This document shows, piece by piece, positions 1-9,102 of a stretch of DNA of 64,000 bases (its first letter is position 1; every line of letters starts with the position of its first letter). The notes beneath the pieces are model-generated. The model did no database searches, had not been told where the DNA came from, and was given only the letters and a program-made list of their open reading frames with translations. Source of the DNA: Butyricicoccus faecihominis (GTDB lineage Bacteria > Bacillota > Clostridia > Oscillospirales > Butyricicoccaceae); the NCBI RefSeq assembly GCF_024462775.1, contig NZ_JANGCE010000020.1, forward strand, positions 1 to 64,000, given 5' to 3'. A program made the position numbers and the translations under genes.

Positions 1-145
1 ACCCGCTGAGCGGCCGCCATTTGGCGGTCGCTGTCGTGCTGTGTAGAAAACGATAACACCGAGTGACTGTATATTACTGATGCTGAAGGAACCGGTAGCG
101 CTACGGCCAAGGTCGCGGGGCGTGAACGCGTGCTCCAGAATGTTT
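1..145. other. Left-edge non-coding segment with a hairpin
   Basis: No gene is recognised before the stop codon at 146. A 10-bp inverted repeat (9-18 with 23-32, loop ATTT, one G-T wobble) could be a terminator or operator for a gene beyond the edge. At 44-58 the segment GAAAACGATAACA resembles a catabolite-responsive element with one mismatch, but there is no downstream gene in view to support this. Confidence 0.3.
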
Positions 146-1735
146 TTATTGAGCTGTTGGGTTTTCCTGCTTTCGATAGATGCTGGGGGAAACACCTGCG
201 TATTTTTTAAAAATATAACTAAAATAATGCGGTTCACTGTATCCGATCGCATAAGTGATGTCGGATAGCTTCAGATCGGTTTCCCGCAACAGTCGTTTGC
301 TTTGCTCAATACGAAATCGCGTTAAATACTCAATAAAGGTTTGCCCTACCTGCTGTGAAAACACAGTGCTAAAATGGTTGGGGCTAAAACCGGCTTCAGC
401 AGCGACCGTGTTAAGCGACAGGTCGCTGTCCGCATAGTGTTCCCGGATATATGCTTTTGCGCGTTGAAGCTCTTCACCATAATGCCCGCCCCGCCGGCAG
501 TCGCGTTGGGACACTACGGCTTCGATCATCTTGCGCGCATAGGAGAGGGTGCTGTCGTAGGTTAAGGCCGCCTGCATGAGGGTTTCACTGTCACCCGTAT
601 CTCGCAGGAGCGGAGGCTGTTCTGCATTGATCCGCCGCAATAGCCGCATAGAAGAAACGACCAGATCGGCGAGCAGATAATATCGATACAGCAAACTGGA
701 TTGATCCTCATCCTGAGCTGCACCGAAATGCTGCGCAAGCAAAAAATCGATATCTTCCTGAGAAACATGCTGTAGCCTATCCGCAAGCGGTACCGCATCC
801 GTAAAATCAAACCGCGGATAAAGTCCATGCTCAAGGTCAAGCGAACTGAGAATGGAACCGTGCGGCTGGCCCACCAATCCGCCGAGTGATCGGCTTGCAT
901 CGCGGTAGGACTGCGCAAATTCGCTCAGGCGCGATACGACCGAGCCGATTCCGACGGATAGTCCGGCGTTCAGCAGTCTTTTTGTTTCATGCTTCAGCGC
1001 TTGTGCGATCTCATATGCGGATTCCAGCGCGGCATCGCCGCTGCCGGCTCGAAGAAGCACAAGAAAGCCGTCGCCGCGCGCCGCCCAAAGCGAATCCGGC
1101 CGATCTGCGAGGATTCGGTCGAGCAGTATGTAAAATTGCCGGCGCAGCATGCCGTCGGGCGGTTCTGAAGTAGTGCGCACGTCAAGACAACATACAAGAT
1201 ACTGCCGCGCGGAAAGAGATATTCCTAGTTTTTGCGCGCGCTCAAGCGATTCAGAAGAAGAGAAGCATTCATCAACCAGACCGTTCAGCAGGTGCCCGAC
1301 GAGCAGCCTGTGTTTAGTATCTGGCGGATCGTCCGCTCCCGCAAAGTAAGTAGTGCGCTCCTCCTCGATCTTATGTACTGCTTTGTCTAGGCTGCCGAGC
1401 AACTGTGGCAGCGTAAACGGCTTTAGAATGTATTCGTCAACGCCGAGGGAGATCGCCTTTTGCGCGTATTCAAATTCATCGTGACCGCTCAAAATTAAAA
1501 GATGAATCCACGGCAGTTTTTTTCGGATCATCGCGCCGAGTTCCAGACCGTCGACAAAGGGCATACAAACATCAGTCAATACAATGTCGGGCTTAAGCTC
1601 CTGAATCATAGGCAAAGCCAGTTCGCCATCCGGCGCTTCACCGCAGATCGTATACGCGTTTGCCGCGCTCTGGAGCAATTCGCGGATGCCCTTGCGGATC
1701 ACTTCTTCATCGTCCACAATAAATAAACTATACAT
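146..1735 (-). CDS. AraC-family response regulator (YesN-like)
   Basis: This cytoplasmic DNA-binding regulator is the output of the kinase encoded just upstream. An N-terminal receiver domain (about residues 1-120) has the acidic pair VDDEE and the phospho-acceptor Asp55 in IVLTDVCMP, plus a KPF motif. The middle region is a poorly conserved linker. The C-terminal 100 residues form a double helix-turn-helix of the AraC type, with NHFSTVFSQQVGQTF and GYSEPHYFSYIFKKYAG. The length of 529 aa is normal for the YesN family. Start ATG 1735 has GGAGG just upstream. The gene lies 13 bp after the kinase gene. I infer that it activates the divergent transporter operon starting at 4512. The exact target site was not identified. 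Confidence 0.92.
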   Translation of the reverse strand: MYSLFIVDDEEVIRKGIRELLQSAANAYTICGEAPDGELALPMIQELKPDIVLTDVCMPFVDGLELGAMIRKKLPWIHLLILSGHDEFEYAQKAISLGVDEYILKPFTLPQLLGSLDKAVHKIEEERTTYFAGADDPPDTKHRLLVGHLLNGLVDECFSSSESLERAQKLGISLSARQYLVCCLDVRTTSEPPDGMLRRQFYILLDRILADRPDSLWAARGDGFLVLLRAGSGDAALESAYEIAQALKHETKRLLNAGLSVGIGSVVSRLSEFAQSYRDASRSLGGLVGQPHGSILSSLDLEHGLYPRFDFTDAVPLADRLQHVSQEDIDFLLAQHFGAAQDEDQSSLLYRYYLLADLVVSSMRLLRRINAEQPPLLRDTGDSETLMQAALTYDSTLSYARKMIEAVVSQRDCRRGGHYGEELQRAKAYIREHYADSDLSLNTVAAEAGFSPNHFSTVFSQQVGQTFIEYLTRFRIEQSKRLLRETDLKLSDITYAIGYSEPHYFSYIFKKYAGVSPSIYRKQENPTAQ

Positions 1736-1748
1736 AATTTATCCTCCG

Positions 1749-3176
1749 TTATGCCAAGTGGCTGGGAATGGTGAACGAAACCATGGTACCGCTTTTATAA
1801 ACGCTTTCAATCGTCAATCCGGGGGTATCGTAATACATACGGATACGCTGGTTGACGTTATACAGGCCAAATCCGGAGCGCGGGGCATTCTCAGATTGGA
1901 GCGCGCCGCGCAGCGACTTAAGCTGCGCTTCCGTCATGCCAATACCGGTATCGGATACGGTAAATGTCATCGTGCGGTCAGGGTTAAGCTTTGCAGATAC
2001 CGATATGCAGCCTCGGCTGCGCTTTTTTTTGATTCCATGATAAATGGCGTTTTCAACAAGCGGCTGAAGAAGCAATTTTAAAATATGGTACTCGCGCAAC
2101 GCTTCGTCAATATCGATTTTGTACTGCATGATGTTTCCGTACCGCACACTTTGAATCTGTAAATAGCTTTCAACATGCATTACCTCTTTACCGACTGTGA
2201 TAAAATCGCCGCCGCCGCTGAGAGAGATGCGAAAGAACTGGGTCAGCGCCATTGTAAGATCGACCACGGCTTCATTTTCTTTTTGCTGTGCGAGCCAAAC
2301 AATGGTATCCAGCGTATTGTAGATAAAATGCGGTGTGATCTGCGCTTGCAATGTGCGCATTTCAGCCTTGCGCAGATTGCGTTGATCGGCAATGCGGCTG
2401 TCGATCAGTTCATCAAGCTGATCTGCCATCGTGTTGAGGCTTTGCGTCAGCGTGGATAACTCGGACACGGCGGGCGGTGCGGCGCGCGCATCCAGATGGC
2501 CGGCGGCAAGCTGCACCGCCATGGTTTCCAGACAGCTGATTGGTTCGCGGATATCCTGCTGTACCGATCGGCATGAATCGACGGACAGCACTACGATGAT
2601 AAGCAACAGGAGCGCGGCGAGCAACGTAATGACAACGGCTGATGCGCGCAGCGATTGGTTGATATCCGCGATCACACCGATTTCAATATATATATACTCT
2701 TGCAATACGGTGCCGAGCAGGCCGGAAACGCTGCGGATCTCGCGCAGCGTCTGTTCATTGGAGTACATGGAAGAGTGACGATAAGGGGGCGCGCCGAGTT
2801 GTCCAATATAGGTGTTCAGTGTTTCAACAAGCTGCATGGCCGCCCGCACCTGCTGGCGGCTTTCATAGGTTTCGGTTTCATAGAGCAAATGGTCGAGCCT
2901 GCGTGATATTTCTTCCATGATACGCCGCTGTCCGCCGGTCTCATATGCTTGATTGCCGGCGACAATGTTCCAAAGCTCGGTTTCCAGCTGCGAGCCGGAC
3001 AGTCCAACAATGTCGCGCGCGTCCGCGATGTAACCGATATGCTGATGGTAACGCGCGGTCATGGGAAGTAAAAACACCAGCAGCAGTATGGTTGGGACGG
3101 CGAGTAAACTGACGATAAACAGGTAGGCGGAATGAAGCTGGCGGCGGATGCTTTGCGCTTTTTTCGTATATTTCAT
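1749..3176 (-). CDS. Sensor histidine kinase, YesM/LytS type
   Basis: A membrane kinase of 475 aa. It has one transmembrane segment near residues 18-40, an extracellular region of about 135 aa, a second segment near 178-199, a HAMP linker, then the His_kinase domain with the phospho-acceptor His283 in QITPHFIYNTLD. The HATPase domain has the N box PLVENAIYHGI, G1 box DTGIGM and G2 box GFGLYNV. Its start codon overlaps the end of the upstream binding-protein gene by 4 bp, so the two are translationally coupled. The binding protein probably presents the ligand to the kinase's outer domain, as in other three-component sugar-sensing systems. That role is inferred from gene order. Confidence 0.92.
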   Translation of the reverse strand: MKYTKKAQSIRRQLHSAYLFIVSLLAVPTILLLVFLLPMTARYHQHIGYIADARDIVGLSGSQLETELWNIVAGNQAYETGGQRRIMEEISRRLDHLLYETETYESRQQVRAAMQLVETLNTYIGQLGAPPYRHSSMYSNEQTLREIRSVSGLLGTVLQEYIYIEIGVIADINQSLRASAVVITLLAALLLLIIVVLSVDSCRSVQQDIREPISCLETMAVQLAAGHLDARAAPPAVSELSTLTQSLNTMADQLDELIDSRIADQRNLRKAEMRTLQAQITPHFIYNTLDTIVWLAQQKENEAVVDLTMALTQFFRISLSGGGDFITVGKEVMHVESYLQIQSVRYGNIMQYKIDIDEALREYHILKLLLQPLVENAIYHGIKKKRSRGCISVSAKLNPDRTMTFTVSDTGIGMTEAQLKSLRGALQSENAPRSGFGLYNVNQRIRMYYDTPGLTIESVYKSGTMVSFTIPSHLA

Positions 3177-4153
3177 ACAGCGGATTCTCCATTGACAAGC
3201 AGTGTTCCGGGCAGCAGCACGCTCTTGTCCGGTGTTTCGCCGTCCTGCAAACGCAGCACGGTATCTATAACCGTTTCGCCGAAATCAGTCAGGTCGCAAC
3301 GTCCGAGAACGTTGATTTCTCCGGCGCTAAAAGCCTCTAGAACCGATTCACCGCCGCCAAGAGAGAAAATATGTACATCCCGACCTGGGCGCAGGCCGTT
3401 TTCTCGCAAAGCGTCGACGGCACCAAGTGTCATTGCGTCGTTACAGGAAAGTACGGTGTCGAACTGATAGGAGTTATGCAGGAGCGCCCCTATCAGCTCT
3501 TGCGCCCGCGAACGCATATAGTCGCCGTTGACGCTGAAGTTTTGCTGGTTTCGGCCGGACGCGACCAGCGTATCGCGAAACCCATTTGAAATATCATGCG
3601 CGACGGAGGAAGCCACGGTTCCATTGAGCTGCACGAGCCAAAAGGGTTGTTCGCCCTGAACTTGCAGTAGCGTCGCGGCAAGCTGTCCTGCCAAGGCATA
3701 ATAATCAAAGCCGATATGATAAACCGGATAAGCTTCTTTTTGCAGATCCGCGTTATTCGACTGCGATAAGCGCTCGTTGATCGTGATCAGTGGAATCTGT
3801 GCCTCTTCCGCTTCTGAAAGGATATACTCCCAACCGTTTTCCATAACGGGAGAAAAAATAATCGCATCGGTACGATAGACCAGAAGGGTGCGGATCGCGT
3901 CAATCTGGTCGGATTGCGTGCGCGACGTCTGGATAATCGTTACCTGAATCCGCCTGCGTCGCGCGGCCTGCTGAACAGCATCATACATTTGTGTTTTCCA
4001 GTCGTCTTCGCAATCGGTCAGAACCAAACCGATCACGGTCTTAGGAGATGGCTGATCGCCGTCGGGTGCGGCAAACAACACGCGCCCTTCGACAAACAGC
4101 ATACCGGCGATGATCAAAGTGATCACCGCTAATAAAGATTTTCTGACGGACAT
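3173..4153 (-). CDS. Membrane-anchored sugar-binding sensor protein
   Basis: A periplasmic-binding-protein type 1 fold (ribose/galactose-binding family) of 326 aa. The open frame extends further upstream, but ATG 4153 is chosen because GGGAGG lies 7 bp before it. The N-terminus (SVRKSLLAVITLIIAGMLF) is one hydrophobic segment with no lipobox, so it is likely a membrane anchor rather than a free transport protein. The core shows the typical opening VIGLVLTDCEDDWKTQM and the late motif LSCNDAMTLGAVDALRENG. It is the first gene of an operon with the kinase and regulator, and diverges from the transporter operon. I infer that it senses the transported sugar and passes this to the kinase. Confidence 0.85.
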   Translation of the reverse strand: MSVRKSLLAVITLIIAGMLFVEGRVLFAAPDGDQPSPKTVIGLVLTDCEDDWKTQMYDAVQQAARRRRIQVTIIQTSRTQSDQIDAIRTLLVYRTDAIIFSPVMENGWEYILSEAEEAQIPLITINERLSQSNNADLQKEAYPVYHIGFDYYALAGQLAATLLQVQGEQPFWLVQLNGTVASSVAHDISNGFRDTLVASGRNQQNFSVNGDYMRSRAQELIGALLHNSYQFDTVLSCNDAMTLGAVDALRENGLRPGRDVHIFSLGGGESVLEAFSAGEINVLGRCDLTDFGETVIDTVLRLQDGETPDKSVLLPGTLLVNGESAV

Positions 4154-4511
4154 ACTGCGCCTCCCTCTTAAGGTGATAATAAATGCTAGAGAGAATAACA
4201 AAATATTCTATTTCAATGATACCGTAAGACGAAACGGGTTGCAACCGGCAACAAATTCCAAAAAATGCACAATTGAAGAAAAATGTTTGCTAAAGAGCCA
4301 ATAAAAATAGCGAAGATGGAAATTCCATAGGAGAAAAATACAAAGAGTAAAAGGGGTATGATATTTTATCATAAATTATTGTTAAAAGACCCGATGGTGA
4401 AAAAATTTCGTATATTTCAGGATTTTCGCAGTGCGAATAGGTTGTTATACTATGGATACATTAAAGACCAATCGGCCGGAGAACATGTAAAACAAAAAGG
4501 AGGAGCGAAAC
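4154..4511. promoter_or_regulatory. Divergent control region of the sugar-uptake island
   Basis: These 358 AT-rich bases separate the sensory operon from the transporter operon and must hold both promoters. A plus-strand -10 hexamer TATACT lies at 4446-4451, but no good -35 hexamer sits at the right distance, which suits an activator-dependent promoter. A 10-bp palindrome GGTTGCAACC at 4237-4246 is a possible operator. No tandem AraC-type site was clear by eye. Confidence 0.45.
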
Positions 4512-5630
4512 ATGAAAAAGAGAGGCTTATCACTGACCAGCCTGCTTTTGGCGGGTATGTTGACACTCACCGCCTGTAGTGGTAACGGAGAATCGGTAAC
4601 CGAAAAAATGGGTGAGGACAACAGCGGTGGTTCACAGATCGGCGCGGCGAATGTGCCGGAAGGCATGGTGGACACTTCACAGTTTCAGAAGGAGGGGCCG
4701 TATATCATTGGCTTTTCCAATATTTCAGTTGTAAACACATGGCGCATGCAAATGGTGCGCGAGCTGGAAACTGCCGCGCAGGAAAAAGGCGTTACGTTAT
4801 ACGTGACGGATGCGGGTAACGACACCTCCAAACAGGTTTCAGACATACAGGATTTGATGGCGCGCGGGATTGACGCGCTGTTGGTTGCGCCGGGATCGAC
4901 CACCGTCACGAATGCCGTGACAAAAAAGGCGCTGTCACAAAACATACCGGTCATCGTGTTCAATTCCGAGGTGGAGGATGAAAGCGCGTTTACCAGCTAT
5001 GTGGGCACGGACGCGGTCGAATTCGGCTATACCATAGGCAAATGGTTGGTCAATGAACTGGACGGTAAGGGGAACATCATTGTGCTGGACGGAACGGCGG
5101 GAAGCGGCGTAAACGAAATGCGGGAAGATGGATTGCATAAAGCGCTTAAGGAGTTGCCGGACGGTGGAGAAAATATCAACATCCTTGCGACCTATTATGC
5201 AGATTGGGCCTATGACAAGGGCAAACAGTCGGCTGAACAGGCGCTGGCGGCATATCCCGATATCGACGGCGTTTGGTCACAGGGCGGCGCGATGACGCAG
5301 GGCGCGCTGGAAGCATTTCAAGCGGCCGGGCGCCCGTTGGTGCCAATGACCGGCGAGGATGGAAACGGCTTTCTAAAGGCATGGAAAGCCGCACAGCCGG
5401 ACGGATTTAAGGCGGTCGCCGCGAGCGATCCTTGCTGGATGGGCGCTGTGGCGCTTGATACCGCACTGAGCGCGCTAAACGGCGAACCGGTCGAAAAGTA
5501 CAATTATATCCCGGTACCGACGATCACGGATGCTGATATCGACCAGTATGTGCGCCCGGAGTACTCTGATTCGTATTGGTGCAACACCAAAATGGATAAG
5601 GCGGTCGCGGATCAATACTATTTGGAGTAA
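4512..5630 (+). CDS. Sugar ABC transporter substrate-binding lipoprotein
   Basis: An extracellular solute-binding protein of the ribose/galactose type, 372 aa. The signal peptide ends in the lipobox LTLTACSG, with the lipidated Cys at position 22. The mature start YIIGFSNISVVNTWRMQM is the usual first strand of this family. GSGVNEMREDGLHKAL and VWSQGGAMTQGALEAFQAAG also fit. The start is preceded by AAGGAGG. It is the first gene of the plus-strand operon and delivers substrate to the ATPase and two permeases that follow. The substrate cannot be told from sequence alone. Confidence 0.92.
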   Translation: MKKRGLSLTSLLLAGMLTLTACSGNGESVTEKMGEDNSGGSQIGAANVPEGMVDTSQFQKEGPYIIGFSNISVVNTWRMQMVRELETAAQEKGVTLYVTDAGNDTSKQVSDIQDLMARGIDALLVAPGSTTVTNAVTKKALSQNIPVIVFNSEVEDESAFTSYVGTDAVEFGYTIGKWLVNELDGKGNIIVLDGTAGSGVNEMREDGLHKALKELPDGGENINILATYYADWAYDKGKQSAEQALAAYPDIDGVWSQGGAMTQGALEAFQAAGRPLVPMTGEDGNGFLKAWKAAQPDGFKAVAASDPCWMGAVALDTALSALNGEPVEKYNYIPVPTITDADIDQYVRPEYSDSYWCNTKMDKAVADQYYLE

Positions 5631-5651
5631 AAACGAAAGCGAGGGCTTGAT

Positions 5652-7166
5652 ATGGGACGTACGGTTTTGGAAACAAGAGATATTTGTAAATCGTTTTATG
5701 ATAATCTGGTGTTAAATCATGTAAATTTTACCTGTACGTCCGGAGAGATACACACGGTGGTTGGTGAAAACGGCGCCGGAAAATCAACGCTGATGCGCAT
5801 TATTTCCGGCGTCTATCAGCCGACTTCGGGAGAACTGTTTATCAACGGCGAACCGGTGCGGTTTACCAATCCTTTGCAAGCGCAGCAGGCCGGTGTCAGT
5901 ATCATCCATCAAGAATTCAATTTGGTGCCCCACCTCAGCATTGCGGAAAATGTATTTCTGGGTCGGCAGCTTTGCAAAAAAAACGGCAATATCGATGTTG
6001 CCGCGATGCGGTCCAAAACCGCCGCGCTAGCGGCCATGCTCCATATGGATTCAGATCCCGACAAGGCGGTATGCCGCCTAACGGTCGCACAGCAGCAGAT
6101 GGTTGAAATCATGAAAGCGATTGAGCTTAACACGCAGATTATTATTATGGATGAACCGACCGCCGCATTGACGCCAGTTGAGGTAAAAACTCTTTTTGAG
6201 ATTATGCGGCGGCTGCGTGACGACGGACGGACGATCATCTACATATCGCACCGCTTGAATGAGGTGTTTGACATTTCCGACCGTATTACCGTACTCAGGG
6301 ATGGTGTCGTGTCCGCGGCGCTGCGCACACAGGATACAACAAAGGACGAGGTGGTCAGACGGATGGTGGGCCGCAAGCTCGATAATATTTTTCCGCCGCG
6401 CGATGACGCGTGCCCAGGAGACGTGCGGCTTGAGGTTCGGAACATGGTGATAGCTCCGGGCAAGGCACCCGCAAGCTTTTCTGTACGCGCTGGAGAGATC
6501 TTGAGCATCACCGGATTGGAGGGGCAGGGGCAGCGCGAAATATTGCGCGCGTTATTCGGCTTGCATCAGCCGGTCGCCGGAGAAATTCTGGTTAACGGTA
6601 AGAGCGCCGCGCTGCGCAATACACACTCCGCGATGGCGCTGGGCTTTACTTTTTTAACGGACGACCGCAAGAACGAAGGGCTGTGCCTCGACCTGCCGAT
6701 ATACCGGAATATCAGCCTGCCGGTGTTCCACAGACTACAAAAAGGACCGTTTTTGACCATACGCGCAGAAAAACAAGAGGCGCGGCGATATATGGAGTTG
6801 CTGAACATCAAGGCGGAAAGCGCGGAAGAAACAGTGCGCAAGCTATCCGGCGGCAACCAGCAGAAGGTGCTGCTTGGCCGGTGTCTGTCTCCCGCGCCGC
6901 AAATATTGCTGGTGCACGAGCCGACGCGCGGTATCGACGTTGCGGCCAAGGTGGAGATTTATAACCTTTTAAAGACTTTGGCGCGCCGAGACCGGGTGGC
7001 GATCCTCCTTGTTTCAAGCGATTTAATGGAAGTGCTCCACGTCAGCGACCGTATCCTTGTCGTATATGACGGCGGCGTGACAGGGGAGTTGTCCGCGCGA
7101 GAGGCGACCGAGGAAAGCGTGATGCGTCTGGCGACCAATGTGGCGGAGGAGGGAGCGGCAGTATGA
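5652..7166 (+). CDS. Sugar ABC transporter ATPase, RbsA/MglA type
   Basis: A 504-aa double-nucleotide-binding-domain ATPase. The first domain has Walker A GENGAGKST, the variant signature LTVAQQQMVEI and Walker B IIIMDEPTAALTP. The second domain has a degenerate Walker A region (ITGLEGQGQREILRALFG), signature LSGGNQQKVLLGR and a VHEPTRGIDVAAK box. This asymmetry is normal for RbsA, MglA and XylG. It energises import through the two permeases encoded next and overlaps the first of them by 4 bp. Confidence 0.95.
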   Translation: MGRTVLETRDICKSFYDNLVLNHVNFTCTSGEIHTVVGENGAGKSTLMRIISGVYQPTSGELFINGEPVRFTNPLQAQQAGVSIIHQEFNLVPHLSIAENVFLGRQLCKKNGNIDVAAMRSKTAALAAMLHMDSDPDKAVCRLTVAQQQMVEIMKAIELNTQIIIMDEPTAALTPVEVKTLFEIMRRLRDDGRTIIYISHRLNEVFDISDRITVLRDGVVSAALRTQDTTKDEVVRRMVGRKLDNIFPPRDDACPGDVRLEVRNMVIAPGKAPASFSVRAGEILSITGLEGQGQREILRALFGLHQPVAGEILVNGKSAALRNTHSAMALGFTFLTDDRKNEGLCLDLPIYRNISLPVFHRLQKGPFLTIRAEKQEARRYMELLNIKAESAEETVRKLSGGNQQKVLLGRCLSPAPQILLVHEPTRGIDVAAKVEIYNLLKTLARRDRVAILLVSSDLMEVLHVSDRILVVYDGGVTGELSAREATEESVMRLATNVAEEGAAV

Positions 7167-8119
7167 AAATACGGGTATTGATCAGGAAGTACGATAACCT
7201 ATGTATCGTCTATGCGCTGCTATTTGCCGTGCTGCTTATCGGCACGGTATCCTCCCCGCGGTTTCTTACCACTGTTAATCTGGGTAATATTGCCGAACAG
7301 GCGGTTGGTCTGGGTATCGTGTCGCTGGGGCAGGCGCTGGCGATTCTTTTAGCTGGCATTGACCTTTCGGTCGGCGCTGTCGTCAGCTTGTCGACTGCGA
7401 TCATGTCGGTGGAGCTGCTGCCGGGAGCGCCGGGCGTGCTGCTCAATCTGGGTATCACAGTAGCGGCGGGGACACTCGTAGGTGCGTTCAACGGCTTTGG
7501 CATTGTGCGGCTGCGCATTCCTCCGTTCATTATGACGCTCTCGACAATGTGCATGGTCAATGGGATTGCGTTGAAGATTCGACCGGTGCCGGGCGGCTCT
7601 ATTCCGTATGGCTTTATGGATCTGTTATTTGGCCGCGTCGGTATTTTCCCACATGCGCTTCTCCTTTGGAGCGTTCTGGGTGCCGCGCTTATTTGGCTGC
7701 TGCATCATCGACGCTTTGGACGCAACCTTTATGCAATAGGCGGAAATGCGGCGACAGCGGCGCTATCCGGCATACCGGTCGGGCGTGTGCGGGTGCAGGC
7801 TCATGTTCTTTGTTCAGTTATTGCGGCGGTCGGCGGCATCTGCGTCGCTGCGCGCATGGGATCGGGGGACGCCACGCTGGGTGACCTAACCGGCATGGAT
7901 TCTGTTACAGTCTGCGTATTGGGAGGCATCAGCCTGTTTGGTGGACAGGGAAATATCGTCGGATTGCTGGCCTCTACCTTGATCCTCAGCGGCATCAGCA
8001 ATATTTTGAATATGATAGGCGTCAGCTCATATTACCAATATGTGTTCAAGGGCTTGGTCCTGCTTATCACTGTGTTGGTGTTTTCGGTTAAGAGCCGGCG
8101 AAAGGAGGGGCCGCAATGA
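7163..8119 (+). CDS. Sugar ABC transporter permease 1 (RbsC type)
   Basis: A 318-aa membrane protein of the BPD_transp_2 family with about 8-10 hydrophobic helices. Family marks include GQALAILLAGIDLSVGAVV and ILGGISLFGGQGNI-like text (VLGGISLFGGQGNIVG). It overlaps the ATPase gene by 4 bp and the second permease gene by 4 bp. Many ribose-type systems have one permease gene forming a homodimer. Two consecutive genes here suggest a heterodimer. Confidence 0.93.
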   Translation: MKIRVLIRKYDNLCIVYALLFAVLLIGTVSSPRFLTTVNLGNIAEQAVGLGIVSLGQALAILLAGIDLSVGAVVSLSTAIMSVELLPGAPGVLLNLGITVAAGTLVGAFNGFGIVRLRIPPFIMTLSTMCMVNGIALKIRPVPGGSIPYGFMDLLFGRVGIFPHALLLWSVLGAALIWLLHHRRFGRNLYAIGGNAATAALSGIPVGRVRVQAHVLCSVIAAVGGICVAARMGSGDATLGDLTGMDSVTVCVLGGISLFGGQGNIVGLLASTLILSGISNILNMIGVSSYYQYVFKGLVLLITVLVFSVKSRRKEGPQ

Positions 8120-9075
8120 TCGGTGGGCTTGTAAAACAAGTAAAAGGGATGATGCAAAAACGGGATATTCCGATTATTCTATGGGGATTGATCACGCTGC
8201 TGATCGTGCTTGGCCTTGTCTCTCCGAATTCAGTCAAACCCGCGCATTTGTTGGATTTTACCCGTCAGGCTGCGCCTATGATCCTTGCTTCGATCGGTCA
8301 GACGATCGTCATGCTGATCGGTGGGCTAGACTTGTCGGTTGCGGCTGTCATGGTGCTGGTGGACGTGGTAGCAGCGCAGATGATGATGAATGATCCGTCA
8401 AAGGCGTTGCCGGTCGCGCTGTTCTGCATCTGCATAGGCGCGGTGATCGGGCTGGTCAACGGTTTGCTGTGCGCGGTTCTACATATGCCGAGTTTTGTTG
8501 TCACGCTTGGTATGAGCACGTTGCTGCTCGGTGTCACACTGCTGTACAGCGGCGGTTCGCCCAAAGGATCAATCCCGGATAATTTCCGGTTTCTCGGCAC
8601 CGGATTTGCGGGCGGAATCCCAATGGCCGCGATCGTTTGGGCGGTCATTACCGTTTTGGTGGTACTGATGATGAAATTTCTTCCGATTGGGCGGTATATC
8701 GTTGCGACCGGCGTAAATCCTATGGCAGTTTATCAGTCCGGTGTGGACCATGTGCGCATCCAGTTGCTTTGCTATATGCTGTGCGGCGTGTTTGCGGCGC
8801 TGGCCGGGCTTCAAATATCGGCTTATATCGGCACGGCCAGCTTGCAGCTCGGCGAGGATTATCAGACGCGATCGATTGCAGTCGCGCTGCTTGGCGGCGC
8901 CGCCTTTACGGGCGGCAAGGGCAGCATTTCGGGTACAGTCGCGGCGAGCCTGTTTATGGTCGTTATGTCCAGTCTGGTCGCGGTGCTCCATATGGACGGC
9001 GGCGATCAGAGCATCATACAAGGGATCATCATTTTGGCCGGTCTGCTGCTGAGCAGTCTGAAAAAAGACGACTGA
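8116..9075 (+). CDS. Sugar ABC transporter permease 2 (RbsC type)
   Basis: A 319-aa polytopic permease of the same family as its upstream neighbour. It shows GQTIVMLIGGLDLSVAAVM and LLGGAAFTGGKGSISG, matching the conserved loops of the first permease. The coupling by a 4-bp overlap and the similar length suggest the two proteins pair in one membrane channel. It is the last transporter gene, and the metabolic genes follow 27 bp later. Confidence 0.93.
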   Translation: MIGGLVKQVKGMMQKRDIPIILWGLITLLIVLGLVSPNSVKPAHLLDFTRQAAPMILASIGQTIVMLIGGLDLSVAAVMVLVDVVAAQMMMNDPSKALPVALFCICIGAVIGLVNGLLCAVLHMPSFVVTLGMSTLLLGVTLLYSGGSPKGSIPDNFRFLGTGFAGGIPMAAIVWAVITVLVVLMMKFLPIGRYIVATGVNPMAVYQSGVDHVRIQLLCYMLCGVFAALAGLQISAYIGTASLQLGEDYQTRSIAVALLGGAAFTGGKGSISGTVAASLFMVVMSSLVAVLHMDGGDQSIIQGIIILAGLLLSSLKKDD

Positions 9076-9102
9076 TCCTCAATGGCAAAGGAGCGGAAGT
9101 AT

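Noticed and set aside
44-58. Catabolite-responsive element at the left edge
   Set aside because: It has one mismatch to the consensus and its downstream gene, if any, is outside the window.
4154-4511. A tandem AraC-type operator
   Set aside because: No convincing pair of direct repeats at helical spacing was found by eye.
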